Shown here piece by piece: positions 5,697-7,548 of a stretch of DNA of 7,548 nt (positions within the stretch are counted from its first letter, which is position 1; each line of letters begins with the position of its first letter). The stretch covers positions 1 through 7,548 of the forward strand of contig CAJURH010000050.1 of the NCBI GenBank assembly GCA_910588775.1. The letters run 5' to 3'. The notes beneath the pieces are model-generated. The model did no database searches and was not told where the DNA came from. It worked only from the letters and a program-made list of their open reading frames with translations. The stretch is from an uncultured Lachnospiraceae bacterium. Lineage in GTDB: Bacteria > Bacillota > Clostridia > Lachnospirales > Lachnospiraceae. The translations under genes and the position numbers were made by a program.

Positions 5697-7511
5697 TTGA
5701 AACGACCCATGTGCTGGCTGTGTCTGCTGTTTTTGGCGGGAATTTGGCTGGGAGACCTGACCGGGATTATGCCTGTTAGGGAAAATCCCAGCGTCCTGCC
5801 GCAAGAAGAAAATGGGCAGGCGGTGATTTATGGACGAATCTATCAATATAACTATTCGGAAAACTCTACAGGCATCTGGCTAAAAGATGTCTATCTGGAA
5901 TCTCACATCCGTAAAAATTCCATAAACGGTAAAGAAAAGAAAATAAGGCCCATTCCACAGACGATTGTCTATTTGCAGGAAGAGTGCGACAGCGCCTTGC
6001 CATTGGGAACCTGGGTGCAGGCGCAGGGCAAACTGACGGCTATTGCTGGTCCGAGAAATCCTGGGGAATTTGACAGCCGCCTTTACTTTCAGACGAAAAA
6101 AATATATTTTCGGATGAGTGGGAGAAAAATGTCTGTATATAAAAGACAAACTTGGCGTCTGCGGGAAGGGATGCGGCGGATTCGGGAAAAGATGACCCAT
6201 TCTCTGGAGCGGGCCGCGCCTGGGCAGGCGGGAATTCTCTGCGCTATGGTCACAGGGGAGAAAAGTCTTTTGGAACAGGAGGAAAAGAACCGGTTAGCCG
6301 CCGGGTCGCTTTCCCATATGATTTCCATATCCGGAATGCATCTGGGGTTATTGGGCATGCTTTTCTTTTGGTTACTCCAGAAAATGCGCCTGAGTATACG
6401 GCCAGCATCGGTGTTGGCCGTGGGGGTTATGCTTCTGTATGGGATGCTCACAGGAGAGAATGTGGCGACCATGCGCGCGCTGGGCATGTTTGGACTGGCT
6501 ATGGTGGCGAAAGCGGCGGGAAGGAGCTACGATTTGCTCAGCGCACTCTCGCTGTCTGTGATTCTTATATTGCTGGACAATCCGGTTTATCTGTATTATA
6601 GTGGGTTTCTTTTGTCTTGCGGTTGCATCTGCGCGGTGGGTCTGGTTTTGCCCCAGTTGGGAGAAATTTTTCCTATTCCGAAAGGGAAGTTTTGGAAAAA
6701 TTTCAGTCAGGCATGTCAAATGGGGATTGCAGTGCAGATTACCACATTGCCACTGGTTGCCTGGTTTTACTATGAGATTCCACTATATGGGATTTTGGTG
6801 AATCTGTTGGCGGCTCCCACCTTGGCGATTACGCTGGCATCGGGGATTTTGGGAGCGGTGGTCGGGATGTGGCAGGTGGCGTTGGCCAGGATTCTCTTGC
6901 TGCCAGGCTGTCTGTTGGTTGATTTTTATCAGTTTCTGTGCGAAACGGTGAAGAAGCTTCCCCACGCGGTTTTGATTGTTGGGCAGCCAGAGAAATGGCA
7001 GATGGCGCTGTATTATGGGGCGCTGGCCGCTGGCTTCTTTGCAGTGAAAAGAATAAAGTCTGGCAGAATGGCGGGGGCGGCGCTTTTTCTGGCGTTTTGG
7101 TTTACCGGGACGGTTCTGATGTGCTGGCGCGGCCATGAGAGTCTGGAAATTACTTGTCTGGACGTGGGCCAAGGGGATGGGGCTGTGATTCAATCGCCCC
7201 AGGGAGAATGTTATCTGGTGGATGGAGGAAGCAGCAGTCAGAGCAAAGTGGGGCAGTACCGGATTTTACCTTTTTTGAAAAGTCAGGGGATTTCCCAGAT
7301 TGATGTGGCGTTTATCAGCCATGCCGATGCGGATCATGTCAATGGGATTGAAGAAATCTTAAAGCTCATCCAGACAGGTCAGACTTCCATGAAAATCCGA
7401 TGTCTTGCACTGCCGGGCCTGGAAGAAAAAGAGGAAGGACAGGAGAAGATAGCCACCCTGGCCGAATGCTCATGTATGGTAAAGAAGCAAGCAGCCGAAA
7501 ACAAGAGATAG
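5697..7511 (+). CDS. comEC: ComEC/Rec2 DNA-uptake channel, C-terminally truncated or frameshifted
   Basis: 604 aa from TTG 5697; the family is usually about 700-800 aa. ComEC forms the inner-membrane channel that passes single-stranded DNA into the cell during transformation. The N-terminal DUF4131-like part (about 1-150) has a first membrane segment and an OB-fold-like region with RNPGEFDSRLYFQ. The multi-span Competence domain (about 170-475) contains SHMISISGMHLGLL (206-219) and many hydrophobic helices. A metallo-beta-lactamase-like domain begins at about 483 with LDVGQGDGAVIQ, LVDGG and metal motif HADADH (542-547). The frame stops soon after EKIATLAECSCMV, so roughly the last half of this domain is absent. 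In the final ~65 bases no + frame resumes ComEC-like sequence, and base composition flips to C-rich. This may be a pseudogene, an insertion junction or an assembly artefact. Last gene of the operon as seen. Confidence 0.88.
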   Translation: MKRPMCWLCLLFLAGIWLGDLTGIMPVRENPSVLPQEENGQAVIYGRIYQYNYSENSTGIWLKDVYLESHIRKNSINGKEKKIRPIPQTIVYLQEECDSALPLGTWVQAQGKLTAIAGPRNPGEFDSRLYFQTKKIYFRMSGRKMSVYKRQTWRLREGMRRIREKMTHSLERAAPGQAGILCAMVTGEKSLLEQEEKNRLAAGSLSHMISISGMHLGLLGMLFFWLLQKMRLSIRPASVLAVGVMLLYGMLTGENVATMRALGMFGLAMVAKAAGRSYDLLSALSLSVILILLDNPVYLYYSGFLLSCGCICAVGLVLPQLGEIFPIPKGKFWKNFSQACQMGIAVQITTLPLVAWFYYEIPLYGILVNLLAAPTLAITLASGILGAVVGMWQVALARILLLPGCLLVDFYQFLCETVKKLPHAVLIVGQPEKWQMALYYGALAAGFFAVKRIKSGRMAGAALFLAFWFTGTVLMCWRGHESLEITCLDVGQGDGAVIQSPQGECYLVDGGSSSQSKVGQYRILPFLKSQGISQIDVAFISHADADHVNGIEEILKLIQTGQTSMKIRCLALPGLEEKEEGQEKIATLAECSCMVKKQAAENKR

Positions 7512-7548
7512 ACCGCCAGCACCACACTATTCCGAACCAAAGAAACCA

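Noticed and set aside
5361..5846. Minus-strand frame of 161 codons spanning the GerMN/comEC junction
   Set aside because: It lies opposite two supported genes and shows shadow-like composition with no recognisable motif.
7480..7548. Minus-strand hydrophobic reading at the right edge, as if a membrane protein gene began outside
   Set aside because: The T/G-rich complement of an A/C-rich stretch gives Val, Leu and Phe by default, and about 65 bases are too few to support a gene. Kept only as part of the junction finding.
1..7548. CRISPR array, tRNA or rRNA genes
   Set aside because: No regularly spaced repeats, and no cloverleaf or rRNA-like sequence seen on either strand.

Overview
The window looks like part of a chromosome (or a contig cut at both ends) from an anaerobic low-to-moderate-GC Firmicute, most likely a Clostridia/Lachnospiraceae-type bacterium. 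The evidence is strong AGGAGG-type ribosome binding sites, T-tract intrinsic terminators, TTG/GTG start codons, a single-subunit anaerobic sirohaem reductase, and an ordered block comEA-like / response regulator / histidine kinase / GerMN lipoprotein / comEC. From memory, that order resembles Lachnospiraceae genomes. All supported genes lie on the + strand.

Region 1 (1-618) is the 3' two-thirds of a tyrosine recombinase whose N-terminal part lies before the window, so the left edge touches an integrated element or its remnant. Region 2 (619-977) has no convincing protein gene but is not featureless. It holds a short inverted repeat, a cluster of TTGAGT hexamers, a foldable segment (691-740), a long terminator-like hairpin with a T6 tract (796-848), an AT palindrome, and a good extended -10 promoter (903-931). 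Region 3 (978-1904) is an AsrC-like sirohaem/4Fe-4S sulfite or nitrite reductase with two ferredoxin clusters. It has no flavin or electron-input partner gene next to it and is closed by a strong hairpin terminator (1907-1954).

Region 4 (about 1993 to the end) reads as one operon from a promoter near 1993-2021: a helix-hairpin-helix ComEA-like exported protein, an OmpR/PhoB-family response regulator, a two-TM HAMP histidine kinase, a lipoprotein with two GerMN domains, and the DNA-uptake channel ComEC/Rec2. Gaps between genes are 36, 3, about 11 and 33 bases, and the lipoprotein's ribosome binding site overlaps the kinase stop. Two layers are mixed here. One is DNA uptake: ComEA-like binding outside the membrane and ComEC transport across it. 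The other is a surface-sensing cassette of regulator, kinase and GerMN lipoprotein, arranged like the actinobacterial MtrA-MtrB-LpqB system. Whether the cassette controls uptake is inference.

The comEC frame stops early at 7511, inside the beta-lactamase-like domain. The last ~65 bases switch from G-rich to C-rich on the + strand, so the right edge is probably a junction (insertion, rearrangement or assembly end) or a frameshift rather than the natural end of the gene.
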